Under the pieces are notes generated by a model. That model was not told the origin of the DNA, made no database searches, and saw nothing but the letters and a program-made list of their open reading frames with translations. The translations under genes were made by a program, and so were the position numbers. 64,000 nucleotides of DNA from Sagittula stellata E-37. Its GTDB lineage: Bacteria; Pseudomonadota; Alphaproteobacteria; Rhodobacterales; Rhodobacteraceae. The stretch's first letter is position 1, and every line of letters begins with the position of its first letter. Below are positions 7,552 through 16,123 of this stretch, piece after piece. The stretch covers positions 1,869,501-1,933,500 of the forward strand of contig NZ_CP155729.1 in the NCBI RefSeq assembly GCF_039724765.1. Direction: 5' to 3'.

Positions 7552-9522
7552 TCAGGCCCCCCTGTTCATTCTGTTTTCGATGAGGTCGTCGACGACGGCT
7601 GGTTCTGCGAGGGTTGAAGTGTCGCCGAGGGCGCCGTAGTCGTTTTCGGCGATCTTGCGCAGGATGCGGCGCATGATCTTGCCGGAGCGGGTTTTCGGCA
7701 GTCCTGGGGCCCACTGGATGAGGTCGGGCGAGGCGATGGGGCCGATCTCCTGGCGGACCCAGGTGCGCAGCTCCTTGCGCAGCTCTTCGGTGGGCTCGAC
7801 GCCGTTCATCAGGGTCACGTAGCAGTAGATGCCCTGGCCCTTGATCTCGTGCGGGTAGCCGACGACCGCGGCCTCGGCGACCTTCTCATGCGCGACGAGG
7901 GCCGATTCGACCTCTGCCGTGCCCATGCGGTGGCCCGAGACGTTGATCACGTCGTCGACCCGGCCGGTGATCCAGTAGTCGCCGTCGGCGTCCCGGCGGC
8001 AGCCGTCGCCGGAGAAGTAGTAGCCCTTGTAGTCCGAGAAGTAGGTCTTCTCGAACCGTTCGTGGTCGCCCCAGACGGTGCGCATCTGGCCGGGCCAGCT
8101 GTCCTTGATGGCCAGCACGCCCTCTGTCGGGACGGCGTCGATCTCTGCCCCGGACTGCGGGTCGAGCACGACCGGCTGGACGCCGAAGAACGGCCGCATC
8201 GCGGCGCCGGGTTTCGTGGCATGCGCGCCCGGCAGCGGGGTCATCATGTGCCCGCCGGTTTCGGTCTGCCACCATGTATCGACGATCGGGCAGCGCCCCT
8301 GACCGACGACGTCGTTGTACCAGTTCCAGGCCTCCGGGTTGATCGGTTCGCCCACCGTCCCCAGGAGTCGCAGCGAAGATAGATCGCATTTCGTTACGAA
8401 TTCGTTGCCCTGGCCCATCAGCGCGCGGATCGCGGTCGGCGCGGTGTAGAACTGGTTAACCCGGTGCTTCTCGCAGACCTGCCAGAAGCGGCTGGCGTCG
8501 GGCCAGGTGGGCACGCCCTCGAACATCAGCGTGGTCGCGCCGTTCGCCAAGGGCCCGTAGACAATGTAGGAATGCCCGGTGACCCAGCCCACGTCGGCGG
8601 TGCACCAGTAGACGTCGCCGTCGTGGTAATCGAAGGTGACCTCGTGGGTGAGGGCGGCGTAAACCAAATATCCACCTGTGGTGTGTACGACTCCCTTCGG
8701 CTGCCCCGTGGACCCGGAGGTGTAGAGGATGAAGAGCGGGTCTTCGGCATTCATTTCAACGGGTTGGGAGTAGTCGGAGACTTCCAGCGCCATCTCGTTG
8801 TAGTCGAAATCGCGCCCGTCGACCCAGGTGGTCTGGCCGCCGGTGCGCTTCACCACGAGGCACTTCACGCTGTCCTTGCAGTGCAGAAGCGCCTTGTCGG
8901 CATTGGTCTTCAGCGGGGTCTTGCGGCCGCCGCGCGGGGCCTCGTCGGCGGTGATCACCAGCCTGGCGTCGCAGCCGTTGACGCGGGCGGCCAGCGCGTC
9001 CGGAGAGAAGCCGGCGAAGACGATGGAGTGGATCGCGCCGATGCGGGCGCAGGCGAGCATGGCGTAGGCGGCCTCGGGGATCATCGGCAGATAGATGACC
9101 ACGCGGTCGCCCTTGCGGACGCCCAGGCTCTCCAGGACGTTGGCCATGCGGCAGACGCGGCGGTGCAGGTCGTTGTAGGAGATCGACTGCGCCTGCTCGT
9201 TGGGGTCGTCGGGCTCGAAGATGATCGCGGTCTGGTTGCCGCGGGTCTCGAGGTGGCGGTCGACGCAGTTGGCCGCGACGTTCAGCGTGCCGTCCCGGAA
9301 CCACTCGATCGACACCTGGCCGAGGGTGAAATCGACGTTGCGGATCTCCGACGGCTGCTTCATCCAGTCGAGCCGCCCCGCCTGCTCCGCCCAGAACGCA
9401 TCCGGATCGGACACAGAGGCCGCATACATCGCCTCGTACTTCGACGCATCAACATGCGCTCGGGACACCGTATCGGACGACGGCGGATAGGTTGCGGCGG
9501 TCGGTTGAGCGTGATCGTTCAT
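7552..9522 (-). CDS. acs: Acetyl-CoA synthetase (AMP-forming)
   Basis: A 656-residue enzyme that activates acetate: acetate + ATP + CoA gives acetyl-CoA + AMP + PPi. It shows the ANL-superfamily signature [11 protein letters not shown] (~267-277) and the C-terminal [11 protein letters not shown] with the catalytic lysine at K615, the residue that protein acetyltransferases modify in homologues. The length is usual for the family. An upstream in-frame ATG at 9618 exists, but ATG 9522 has a strong GGAGGGGAGGAC site and starts like other Acs proteins (MNDHAQP). It heads the acetate block on this strand. Confidence 0.96.
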   Translation of the reverse strand: MNDHAQPTAATYPPSSDTVSRAHVDASKYEAMYAASVSDPDAFWAEQAGRLDWMKQPSEIRNVDFTLGQVSIEWFRDGTLNVAANCVDRHLETRGNQTAIIFEPDDPNEQAQSISYNDLHRRVCRMANVLESLGVRKGDRVVIYLPMIPEAAYAMLACARIGAIHSIVFAGFSPDALAARVNGCDARLVITADEAPRGGRKTPLKTNADKALLHCKDSVKCLVVKRTGGQTTWVDGRDFDYNEMALEVSDYSQPVEMNAEDPLFILYTSGSTGQPKGVVHTTGGYLVYAALTHEVTFDYHDGDVYWCTADVGWVTGHSYIVYGPLANGATTLMFEGVPTWPDASRFWQVCEKHRVNQFYTAPTAIRALMGQGNEFVTKCDLSSLRLLGTVGEPINPEAWNWYNDVVGQGRCPIVDTWWQTETGGHMMTPLPGAHATKPGAAMRPFFGVQPVVLDPQSGAEIDAVPTEGVLAIKDSWPGQMRTVWGDHERFEKTYFSDYKGYYFSGDGCRRDADGDYWITGRVDDVINVSGHRMGTAEVESALVAHEKVAEAAVVGYPHEIKGQGIYCYVTLMNGVEPTEELRKELRTWVRQEIGPIASPDLIQWAPGLPKTRSGKIMRRILRKIAENDYGALGDTSTLAEPAVVDDLIENRMNRGA

Positions 9523-9964
9523 GGATGTCCTCCCCTCCAAAAGAAGCATTTCAGATGCGGCATTCCCTTGGGTCACCGCGACTGGAGGCACAATAACGAC
9601 AACCGAAAACAAATCCATAACACACGATTAAATAAAGAGTTTTGTGTAAATTCTGTGGAAAATAGCGTGACAATCTGTAAATAATTTTGCCGACACAGCG
9701 CTAACACCCCTGTTTTTTCAGGAGGACAGCGAGCTTTCGTCATGCGGGTGTCGCAGGTGCGCATGCCCTCAATGGGCGTGTCCCGGCGCCCAAGCAGGGT
9801 GTGACAAAACGATGCGGTATGCGGATGTATACCGCTAACGGGTCATCCGGGCGATTCTCTCCCGCTGGGACTTTCGCGCCAGCTAGAGGGTTGCGCCGCG
9901 TCCGCGTTTGTCTAGGCTCGGGGTCAGAGCGGACCAAACCGCCATCACATTAGGGGAGGATGAC
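9523..9964. promoter_or_regulatory. Divergent intergenic region between acs and TRAP operon 1
   Basis: 442 bases without a convincing gene. The acs-proximal part (about 9590-9720) is unusually AT-rich for this window and is the likely acs promoter zone, though no clear -35/-10 pair stands out. Nearer the TRAP operon, a perfect 7-bp inverted repeat GCGGTAT...ATACCGC (9814-9820 and 9829-9835, 8-base spacer) is a candidate operator. GGGGAGGA at 9953-9960 is the ribosome binding site for the binding-protein gene. Confidence 0.5.
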
Positions 9965-10981
9965 ATGTCCAACATGATGACGAAGATCTGCGTCTCGGCG
10001 CTGGCGCTGAGCATTGCCAGCGAGGCCGCGGCCACGGAATGGAACGTCTCGGTCTGGGGCAAACGGCGCGCGTTCACGGAACACATCCACAAGCTGGCCG
10101 AGCTGGTCGAGGAGAAGACAGGCGGCGAATTTACCATGAACATCAGTTATGGCGGCCTGTCGAAGAACACCGAGAATCTGGATGGCATCTCCATCGGCGC
10201 CTTCGAAATGGCGCAGTTCTGCGCGGGCTACCACCCCGACAAGAACCGCGCGATCACCGTGCTGGAGCTGCCTTTCCTGGGCGTGTCGAACCTCGACGAG
10301 GAGGTGGCGGTCAGCCACGCGGTCTATGCCCATCCCGCCGTCGCGGAGGAAATGGCGCAGTGGAACGCGAAGATGCTGATGACCTCGCCGATGCCGCAGT
10401 ACAACATTGTCGGCACCGGCGAGCCGCGTGACGAGGTCGCCGAGTTCGACGGCATGCGGGTCCGCGCGACCGGCGGCCTGGGCAAGGCGTTCACGGCGGT
10501 GGGCGGGGTGCCGACCTCCGTGACCTCATCCGAGGCTTACCAGGCGATGGAATCCGGCGTGGTCGATACGGTGGCCTTCGCGCAGCACGCGCATCTGAGC
10601 TTCGGCACCATCAACCAGGCAGACTGGTGGACGGCCAACCTGAACCCGGGCACCGTCAACTGCCCCGTGGTCGTCAACATCGACGCCTACGAGGCGCTCA
10701 GCGACGCGGAACGCGAAGCGCTCGACAGTTCCGTCGACGAGGCAATCGCCTATTATCTCGAGAACTACGGCAAGCTGCTGAAGCAGTGGGACGAAGTGCT
10801 GGAAGAGAAGGGGGTCGAGAAAGTGATGATCTCTGACGAGGAACTGGCCAAGTTCCGGGACGTCGGCGGCGCGCCGATCCGTGACGCCTGGATCGAGGAG
10901 ATGTCCGCGCAGGGGATTCCGGCGCAGGAGCTTTACGACCTCGTCAACACGACCCTCGACGAGGCGCGCGCGACCAACTGA
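9965..10981 (+). CDS. TRAP transporter substrate-binding protein (operon 1)
   Basis: A 338-residue periplasmic protein of the DctP/TRAP family. The signal peptide (1-~23) ends in SEAAA before TEWNVSVWG. The mature part has the usual pattern of a GG-rich segment (YGGLSKNTENLDGI) and a central substrate-binding region with FDGMRVRATGGLGKAF. An upstream in-frame ATG at 9908 would hide the signal peptide; ATG 9965 with GGGGAGGA just upstream is preferred. It is followed by the two membrane subunits. The substrate cannot be predicted; neighbours give no pathway clue. Confidence 0.88.
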   Translation: MSNMMTKICVSALALSIASEAAATEWNVSVWGKRRAFTEHIHKLAELVEEKTGGEFTMNISYGGLSKNTENLDGISIGAFEMAQFCAGYHPDKNRAITVLELPFLGVSNLDEEVAVSHAVYAHPAVAEEMAQWNAKMLMTSPMPQYNIVGTGEPRDEVAEFDGMRVRATGGLGKAFTAVGGVPTSVTSSEAYQAMESGVVDTVAFAQHAHLSFGTINQADWWTANLNPGTVNCPVVVNIDAYEALSDAEREALDSSVDEAIAYYLENYGKLLKQWDEVLEEKGVEKVMISDEELAKFRDVGGAPIRDAWIEEMSAQGIPAQELYDLVNTTLDEARATN

Positions 10982-10986
10982 CGATG

Positions 10987-11021
10987 CGGGTCCGGGCGCA
11001 GGGCTGCCCGGACCCGGTTTT
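10987..11021 (+). terminator. Stem-loop between binding-protein and membrane-subunit genes (TRAP 1)
   Basis: A perfect 11-bp stem CGGGTCCGGGC/GCCCGGACCCG with an 8-nt loop is followed by GTTTT, five bases after the dctP-like stop. It probably acts as a partial terminator or 3' protector so that more binding protein than membrane subunit is made. Confidence 0.65.
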
Positions 11022-11054
11022 CCCGACAACCGAATCCTTTTCGAGGGAGGTCGC

Positions 11055-11687
11055 ATGGCCGGCACCGCATCGGTCCTTGAAGACGGCAGTCTCCTGTCCA
11101 GGCTCGACCGGACCTTACTGAAGCTCGAATGGAGCATGGCCTTCGTTTCGGGCCTTGGCGCCTTTGCCCTGATGCTGCTGGCGGTCTGGTCGGTCGGCGG
11201 GCGCAACCTGTTCAACGAACCGCTCCGTGGCTATGTCGACTGGATCCAGGCGGCGATGCCGGTGATCGCGATCTTCGGCATATCCTATGTGCAGCGGCAG
11301 GGCGGGCACATCCGCATGGACATCCTCGTCGGCGCGCTTGGCGGCCGGGCGCTCTGGCTGGCGGAGTTCCTGACGACGCTGCTCGTGCTGGTGCTGATGG
11401 TGCTGCTGGTCTGGGGAACCTGGGCGCATTTCGACCGCTCCTTCGACATCGCCAAGCCGAACTGGAGCCGGGATTCCTCCATCGACATCGGACTGCCGAT
11501 CTGGCCCGCCAAGCTGGTGGTGCCGGTGGCCTTCTCGGTCATCAGCCTGCGGTTGCTGCTGCAGCTCTGGGGCTTCGGGCGGGCGTTCGTGCTCGGGCTC
11601 GACCGGCCGGTGGCAGTGCCGCTTGTGCAGTCGGCGGCGGAACAGGCGGCGGCAGAGGCCGACCACATGCAGGGGCACGACACATGA
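11055..11687 (+). CDS. TRAP transporter small permease (DctQ family, operon 1)
   Basis: A 210-residue inner-membrane protein with four hydrophobic segments (about 28-55, 64-85, 104-126, 151-172 after a short soluble start). The DctQ-type feature GGHIRMD follows the second segment. It bridges the binding protein and the large permease in TRAP transporters. ATG 11055 is preceded by GAGGGAGG; an in-frame upstream extension overlapping the binding-protein gene is not credible. It lies 36 bases before the large subunit. Confidence 0.85.
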   Translation: MAGTASVLEDGSLLSRLDRTLLKLEWSMAFVSGLGAFALMLLAVWSVGGRNLFNEPLRGYVDWIQAAMPVIAIFGISYVQRQGGHIRMDILVGALGGRALWLAEFLTTLLVLVLMVLLVWGTWAHFDRSFDIAKPNWSRDSSIDIGLPIWPAKLVVPVAFSVISLRLLLQLWGFGRAFVLGLDRPVAVPLVQSAAEQAAAEADHMQGHDT

Positions 11688-11723
11688 CGGCGACCTTCCA
11701 ACGATCCGCGAGGCCGTGACGGC

Positions 11724-13130
11724 ATGGAACTGACCTCTATCGAAATCGGGTTGTGGGTGACCGGCGGCATGCTGGTGCTGGTCGTTCTGGGCATGCGCGT
11801 GGCTTTCGCCGCCGCGATGGCCGGGCTTGTGGGTCTGATCTGGATCTTCTGGTCGAAGAAGGGCTACGACCCAGAGGACTTCGGCTGGGCTTTGGGTGTT
11901 GCGGTGAAGACCGCCGGACAGGTGCCGCACGGCAAGGTCGCGAGCCAGGCGCTGAGCCTGATCCCGACGTTCATCCTCATCGGCTATCTGGCCTATTACG
12001 CGGGGCTGACACGCGCGCTCTTCGAGGCAGCGAAACGCTGGATCGCCTGGGTGCCGGGCGGATTGGCAGTGTCCACAGTCTTCGCCACGGCGGGCTTCGC
12101 GGCGGTGTCGGGCGCCTCCGTCGCGACGGCGGCGGTCTTTGCCCGCATCGCCATCCCCGAGATGCTGAAAATCGGCTACGACAAGCGCTTCGCGGCAGGC
12201 GTGGTGGCGGCGGGCGGCACGCTGGCCTCTCTTATCCCGCCCTCGGCGATCCTCGTGATCTACGCCATCATCGTCGAACAGGACGTGGGCAAGCTGCTGC
12301 TCGCGGGCTTCATTCCGGGCGTGTTCTCGGCGATCGTCTACGGGCTGCTGATCGTCGGCATGGCGCTGGTCATCAAGGGTTTCGGGCCGCCGGTGGGTGG
12401 TTTCACCTGGCGCCAGCGCTTCGCCAGCCTGCCGCCGGCACTGCCCATCGTGGCGGTGGTCGTCATCATCATCTTCTTCGTCTACAACCCCTTCGGCGGC
12501 GACGCCTGGGGCACGCCCACCGAAGGCGGTGCCATCGGGGCCTTCATCGTCTTCCTCATGGCGATCTGGCGCGGCATGCGCCTGCCGGAGCTGATGGACG
12601 CCCTGGTCGAGACGGCGAAGCTGTCGATCATGATCTTCACCATCATCTGGGGCGTGCTGATCTACGTGCGGTTTCTCGGCTTCGCGGACCTGCCCTCGGC
12701 CTTCGCCGACTGGATCTCGTCGCTGCACTATCCGCCGCTCCTGATCCTAGTGTGCATCCTGCTGGCCTACGCGGTGCTCGGCATGTTCATGGATGCCATC
12801 GGCATGCTGCTGCTGACCTTGCCGGTGGTCTACCCGGCTGTCATGGCACTGAACGGCGGGGAAGCCGTAACGGCCGCCGACAGCGCCTTCGGCATGAACG
12901 GCACGATGTGCGCGATCTGGTTCGGCATCCTCGTGGTGAAGATGGCGGAGTTCTGCCTTATCACACCACCCATCGGACTGAACTGCTTCGTCGTGGCGGG
13001 TGTGCGTCCGGAGCTGTCGGTGCAGGATGTCTTTCGCGGGGTCACGCCATTCTTCGTGGCGGATGCCGTGACCATCGCACTGCTGGTGGCCTTCCCGTGG
13101 ATCGTGCTCTGGCTCCCGTCGCTGGCCTGA
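11724..13130 (+). CDS. TRAP transporter large permease (DctM family, operon 1)
   Basis: A 468-residue polytopic inner-membrane protein with about 12 hydrophobic helices. It carries the DctM-typical runs LIPTFILIGYLAYYAGL, ASLIPPSAILVIYAIIVEQ and FCLITPPIGLNCFVV. DctM proteins form the cation-coupled channel of TRAP transporters; this one is longer than the usual ~425 residues because of an early insertion (about 34-72), which is common in one subfamily. It ends the operon, 34 bases before the IS5-family element, so any downstream operon genes may have been cut off by the insertion; none can be seen. Confidence 0.88.
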   Translation: MELTSIEIGLWVTGGMLVLVVLGMRVAFAAAMAGLVGLIWIFWSKKGYDPEDFGWALGVAVKTAGQVPHGKVASQALSLIPTFILIGYLAYYAGLTRALFEAAKRWIAWVPGGLAVSTVFATAGFAAVSGASVATAAVFARIAIPEMLKIGYDKRFAAGVVAAGGTLASLIPPSAILVIYAIIVEQDVGKLLLAGFIPGVFSAIVYGLLIVGMALVIKGFGPPVGGFTWRQRFASLPPALPIVAVVVIIIFFVYNPFGGDAWGTPTEGGAIGAFIVFLMAIWRGMRLPELMDALVETAKLSIMIFTIIWGVLIYVRFLGFADLPSAFADWISSLHYPPLLILVCILLAYAVLGMFMDAIGMLLLTLPVVYPAVMALNGGEAVTAADSAFGMNGTMCAIWFGILVVKMAEFCLITPPIGLNCFVVAGVRPELSVQDVFRGVTPFFVADAVTIALLVAFPWIVLWLPSLA

Positions 13131-13226
13131 GCAACCGGTGGCCGGCCACAAGGAGCAACCCTAGGTTCAGGACCCATTGATTTGGTTGAGCGAGCGTGAT
13201 TCACCGTTCGAAAACGAGCGGTGAAC

Positions 13227-13984
13227 ATGTCTGATCTCTACTGGTTGAGCGATGCGCAGATGGCGCGTCTGGAGCCTTACTTCCCCAAGTCGCACGGCAA
13301 GCCCCGGGTTGATGACCGGCGCGTTCTGAGCGGTATTATCTTTATCAATCGCAATGGATTGCGGTGGCGAGATGCGCCAAGGGAATACGGCCCGCACAAG
13401 ACACTCTACAACCGCTGGAAGCGGTGGAGCGATAGAGGCGTCTTCGCCCGGATCATGGCCGGGCTGGCGGGCGAGCATGGTGAGGAGACGACCGTGATGA
13501 TCGACGCAACTCATCTGAAGGCCCATCGCACGGCGTCCAGCCTGGGCGTGAAAAAGGGGGGCGTGGACGGCTGATTGGCCGGACGAAGGGAGGCATGAAC
13601 ACGAAGTTGCACGCCGTCTGCGACAGCCATGGCCGGCCCATCGACCTGTTCCTGACTGCCGGCCCCGTCAGCGACTACATCGGGGCGCGTGCGCTGGTCG
13701 GCGGGCTGCCAGACGTGAAATGGCTGCTCGGAGATCGCGGCTACGATGCCGACTGGTTCAGAGAAGCCTTGCAAGACAAGAAGATACGCCCTTGCATCCC
13801 GGGCCGGACGAAACGGAAGACGCCCGTCCCGTACGACAAGCGCAGGTACAAGCGTCGCAACCGGATCGAGATCATGTTCGGCAGGCTCAAGGATTGGAGA
13901 CGGGTGGCGACCCGTTATGACCGATGCCCAAAGACCTTCTTCTCAGCGATCGCACTCGCTGCGACCGTGATCTTCTGGCTTTGA
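13227..13984 (+). CDS. IS5-family transposase, two frames joined by -1 frameshift
   Basis: The first frame (13227-13574, also a GTG at 13221) encodes the N-terminal DUF4096-like domain and the first catalytic Asp in MIDATHLKAHR. The second frame, -1 relative to it, encodes the rest: LGDRGYDADW (second Asp) and RNRIEIMFGRLKDWRR (catalytic Glu), ending at 13984. The frames join smoothly across the A5G6 run at 13551-13561, giving KKGGRGRLIGRTKGGMNTK, which is the expected continuous sequence. The DDE triad is therefore complete and the enzyme is probably active if frameshifting occurs. Confidence 0.88.
13551..13561 (+). other. Candidate programmed -1 frameshift site in the transposase
   Basis: The run AAAAAGGGGGG lies where the first transposase frame must pass to the second; the zero frame stops at 13572-13574. 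Homopolymer slippage sites of this kind are known in IS5-family members. A true frameshift mutation or a sequencing error in the run would look the same. Confidence 0.6.
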
Positions 13985-14024
13985 GAGAGAACGAGTCCTG
14001 ACCCTAGGCCAGCGCCACGCCCCT

Positions 14025-14047
14025 CCTTCATCTTGGCAAAATACCTG
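14025..14047. repeat. Intergenic motif copy
   Basis: A single copy of the CCTTCATCTTGGC-AAAATACCT motif, just past the right end of the IS element and before the 3' end of the metallopeptidase gene. Other copies are at 384-448 (two, inverted), 18620-18643 and 20671-20694. Function unknown. Confidence 0.55.
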
Positions 14048-14135
14048 AAAACCCAACGCCCGCAGCCCGTACCCAGATCAGGGCGCGGGCGCGCGATCGT
14101 GCTGGCGCCACTCCGGCACGGACACGCCGGAAATC

Positions 14136-15092
14136 CTAGGCCAGCCGCACCGCTCCATGGGCAAAGGCCAGCTTGTCGCGCATGCCCGGTGTCAGCACGA
14201 AGGGGTAGAGGTCTGGCAGGTCCAGCGCCCGGTTCACGTGGTTCATGGCGATGGTCAGGTCGACGGCGAGGGTCAGCAGCACCTCCGTGTCCCGTTCCAC
14301 GTAGGCGTCGTAGTCCCGCGGCGGCCCGTCGGGCAGGGACAAACCGGTCGAGGCCGCGCTGTCCAGCAGATCGGTGAGGTGCAGCAGGTGCGCGATCGTC
14401 TCGGCCCAGTCCTCGTGCGGATGGGCGGTGGCATAGGCGGTGATATGCGTGCCATCGGGCGCTTTGGGGTTGTCGTAATGCTCTTTCAGGGCCGCGGCGT
14501 AATCCGCCCGTTCGTCGCCGAACCGCGCCCGGAAATCTGCAAGGAAGGTCTGATTCTCCGACAGGCGCAGGAACAGGAAATGCGCGATCTCGTGGCGCAT
14601 GTGTCCGATCATCGTGCGGTAGAGTTCGCCGAAACGCTCCTGCCGGTCGGCCAGCACGGCGTCCGAAGCCTCGGTCACGTTGATGGTGATTTCGCCGTTC
14701 GCATGGCCCATGACGACATCCATCTCGCCAGTGGCCGTCTGCTCGGACAGCATCTTGAAGACCGGGCGGGCGCCCGTATCCTGCGCCGTGAACCAGCCCC
14801 AGCGCACGAGGTTGGCGATCACCCAGCGTTTGGCCTGTTCGCTGCGCTCCCAGAGCGGCAGGTTGTCGGGTTCGCGCAGGTCGGGCACCGTCTCGGTCAT
14901 CGCGCAGGCCCGGCAAAGCGGACCGTCCTCCGCCTTCCAGTTGCACCCGATCTCGTCCCGGTTCGCGCAGAACTGCGCATCGGCCAGCATGCTCTGCGTG
15001 TCAGGGTCGAAGGTGACGGTCTGCCCACAGCCGCAGGCGGTGTTGTGGAAGAAGACGTTGGTCCCGCAGTTGGGGCAGTGGAAGACGCGCAT
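14136..15092 (-). CDS. Putative zinc-binding metallopeptidase with N-terminal zinc ribbon
   Basis: A 318-residue soluble protein. The N-terminus is a zinc-ribbon-like module (C6, C9, C20, C22, then C42, C50, C60, C63). The remainder carries the gluzincin motif HEIAH (167-171) with a downstream acidic HEDWAET that could give the third metal ligand. This fits the family of putative zinc-binding metallopeptidases (DUF2248-like) common in proteobacteria; its substrate is unknown. The gene stands alone, convergent with the IS element and divergent from the arsenic operon. There is no signal peptide, so it acts in the cytoplasm. Confidence 0.82.
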   Translation of the reverse strand: MRVFHCPNCGTNVFFHNTACGCGQTVTFDPDTQSMLADAQFCANRDEIGCNWKAEDGPLCRACAMTETVPDLREPDNLPLWERSEQAKRWVIANLVRWGWFTAQDTGARPVFKMLSEQTATGEMDVVMGHANGEITINVTEASDAVLADRQERFGELYRTMIGHMRHEIAHFLFLRLSENQTFLADFRARFGDERADYAAALKEHYDNPKAPDGTHITAYATAHPHEDWAETIAHLLHLTDLLDSAASTGLSLPDGPPRDYDAYVERDTEVLLTLAVDLTIAMNHVNRALDLPDLYPFVLTPGMRDKLAFAHGAVRLA

Positions 15093-15256
15093 CGAGAGCT
15101 CTCTGATTGCATGGCCGGGGCATGGCGCCGCTCAACGCGTGGCTGCCGCTACGGTTCCATAGGCGCCGCACATCCCTTGGGCCAGAGGTTCCGGGTCCGG
15201 CGTGTTGCAGATGGAAAGGCGACGCGGGCACGAAGGCACTTGCTGAATCGCATTAT

Positions 15257-15280
15257 TTCCAATATTCCGGAAATATGGAA
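15257..15280 (+). promoter_or_regulatory. Candidate ArsR operator overlapping the arsR start codon
   Basis: A 24-bp near-palindrome, matching its own reverse complement at 18 positions: TTCCA, three bases, TTCCGGAA, three bases, TGGAA. It contains the ATG at 15275 of the ArsR-ArsC gene. Autoregulation by the encoded ArsR is the obvious inference, with binding blocking both transcription and translation initiation. Confidence 0.6.
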
Positions 15281-16123
15281 TCAGTTGATCAAATCCACCT
15301 CGCGCAACTCACCGCGCTGGCCCATCCCAAGCGTCTGTCGCTGTTTCGGCTGCTGATGCGGCGATACCCGGACCGTGTGCCGGCGGGCGATCTGGCAGAG
15401 ACGCTGGGGATGCCGCCCTCGTCCTTGTCGGCGGCACTGGCGCAGCTTCGGCAGGCCGGGCTCGTCACGCAGGAGCGGCAGGGCACATCGCTCCTTTATG
15501 CCGCGGACACCGGAGGATCGGGGCGGCTGGTGAATTTTCTCGTCGCCGACTGCTGCCGTGGCCGCGGCGACATCTGTTTCAACCTGTCAGAGAAGGACGT
15601 GCTCATGACGGTCCATAAGACGCGCAAGTGGAACGTGCTGTTCATATGCACCGGCAACTCAGCCCGGTCGATCTTTGCCGAGACGCTGCTGCGCGAAATG
15701 GCCGGCGACCGGTTCGAGGTCTTCTCGGCCGGGACGAGGCCGCAATCGGAGCTGAACCCCCAAGCGGTGGCGCTGCTGGAGTCCAAGGGGCATGACGTAT
15801 CGCCGCTGCGCTCCAAGACTATCTCGGAGTTCAAGGGCGAGGGTGCGCCGAAGATGGATTTCGTCTTCACCGTCTGCGATACGGCGGCGAACGAGGAATG
15901 CCCGCCGTGGCCCGGTCAGCCGATGTCCGGTCACTGGGGGCAGCCCGACCCGGTGAAGGCCACCGGAACGAAGGCAGAGCGCAGGCTGGCCTTTCAGCAG
16001 GTCTATGGCGCTCTGAAGAACAGGATCGCCGCTTTCGCTGCGCTGCCGGTGGAGACTCTGGACCGCGCGGCATTGCAGGCGCGGATCGACAACATCGGGC
16101 GAGCTGTGGGAGATGCCGCATGA
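15275..16123 (+). CDS. ArsR repressor fused to arsenate reductase
   Basis: A 282-residue fusion. Residues 1-~105 are a winged-helix ArsR repressor ([19 protein letters not shown] is the recognition region), ending in C93, C94 and C101, an arrangement like the C-terminal arsenite-binding cysteines of some ArsR proteins. Residues ~117-275 are a low-molecular-weight-phosphatase-type arsenate reductase with the P-loop C125-TGNSA-R131-S and the distal Asp in GQPDP (D225). It would sense As(III) and reduce As(V). An upstream in-frame ATG at 15107 is unlikely because ATG 15275 begins the conserved domain and lies in the operator. The stop overlaps the next gene by four bases. Confidence 0.9.
   Translation: MESVDQIHLAQLTALAHPKRLSLFRLLMRRYPDRVPAGDLAETLGMPPSSLSAALAQLRQAGLVTQERQGTSLLYAADTGGSGRLVNFLVADCCRGRGDICFNLSEKDVLMTVHKTRKWNVLFICTGNSARSIFAETLLREMAGDRFEVFSAGTRPQSELNPQAVALLESKGHDVSPLRSKTISEFKGEGAPKMDFVFTVCDTAANEECPPWPGQPMSGHWGQPDPVKATGTKAERRLAFQQVYGALKNRIAAFAALPVETLDRAALQARIDNIGRAVGDAA

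Larger units (their letters stand above)
13165..14003 (+). mobile_element. IS5-family (IS427-like) insertion sequence, apparently intact
   Basis: An ~839-bp element. The ends are imperfect inverted repeats: GTTCAGGACCCATT at the left and GGTCAGGACTCGTT read inward from the right, 11 of 14 matching. Both ends are flanked by CTAG (13161-13164 and 14004-14007), a plausible 4-bp target duplication of the YTAR type known for IS5. It encodes one transposase in two overlapping frames. It sits in the gap between TRAP operon 1 and the metallopeptidase gene and disrupts no recognisable gene. Confidence 0.85.

Noticed and set aside
8464..9684. Plus-strand open frame opposite acs
   Set aside because: The acs reading frame has all family motifs; the opposite frame has none.
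9740..9802. 20-codon open frame MRVSQVRMPSMG in the acs-TRAP gap
   Set aside because: The AGGAGG upstream is too far from the ATG and nothing in the peptide supports translation.
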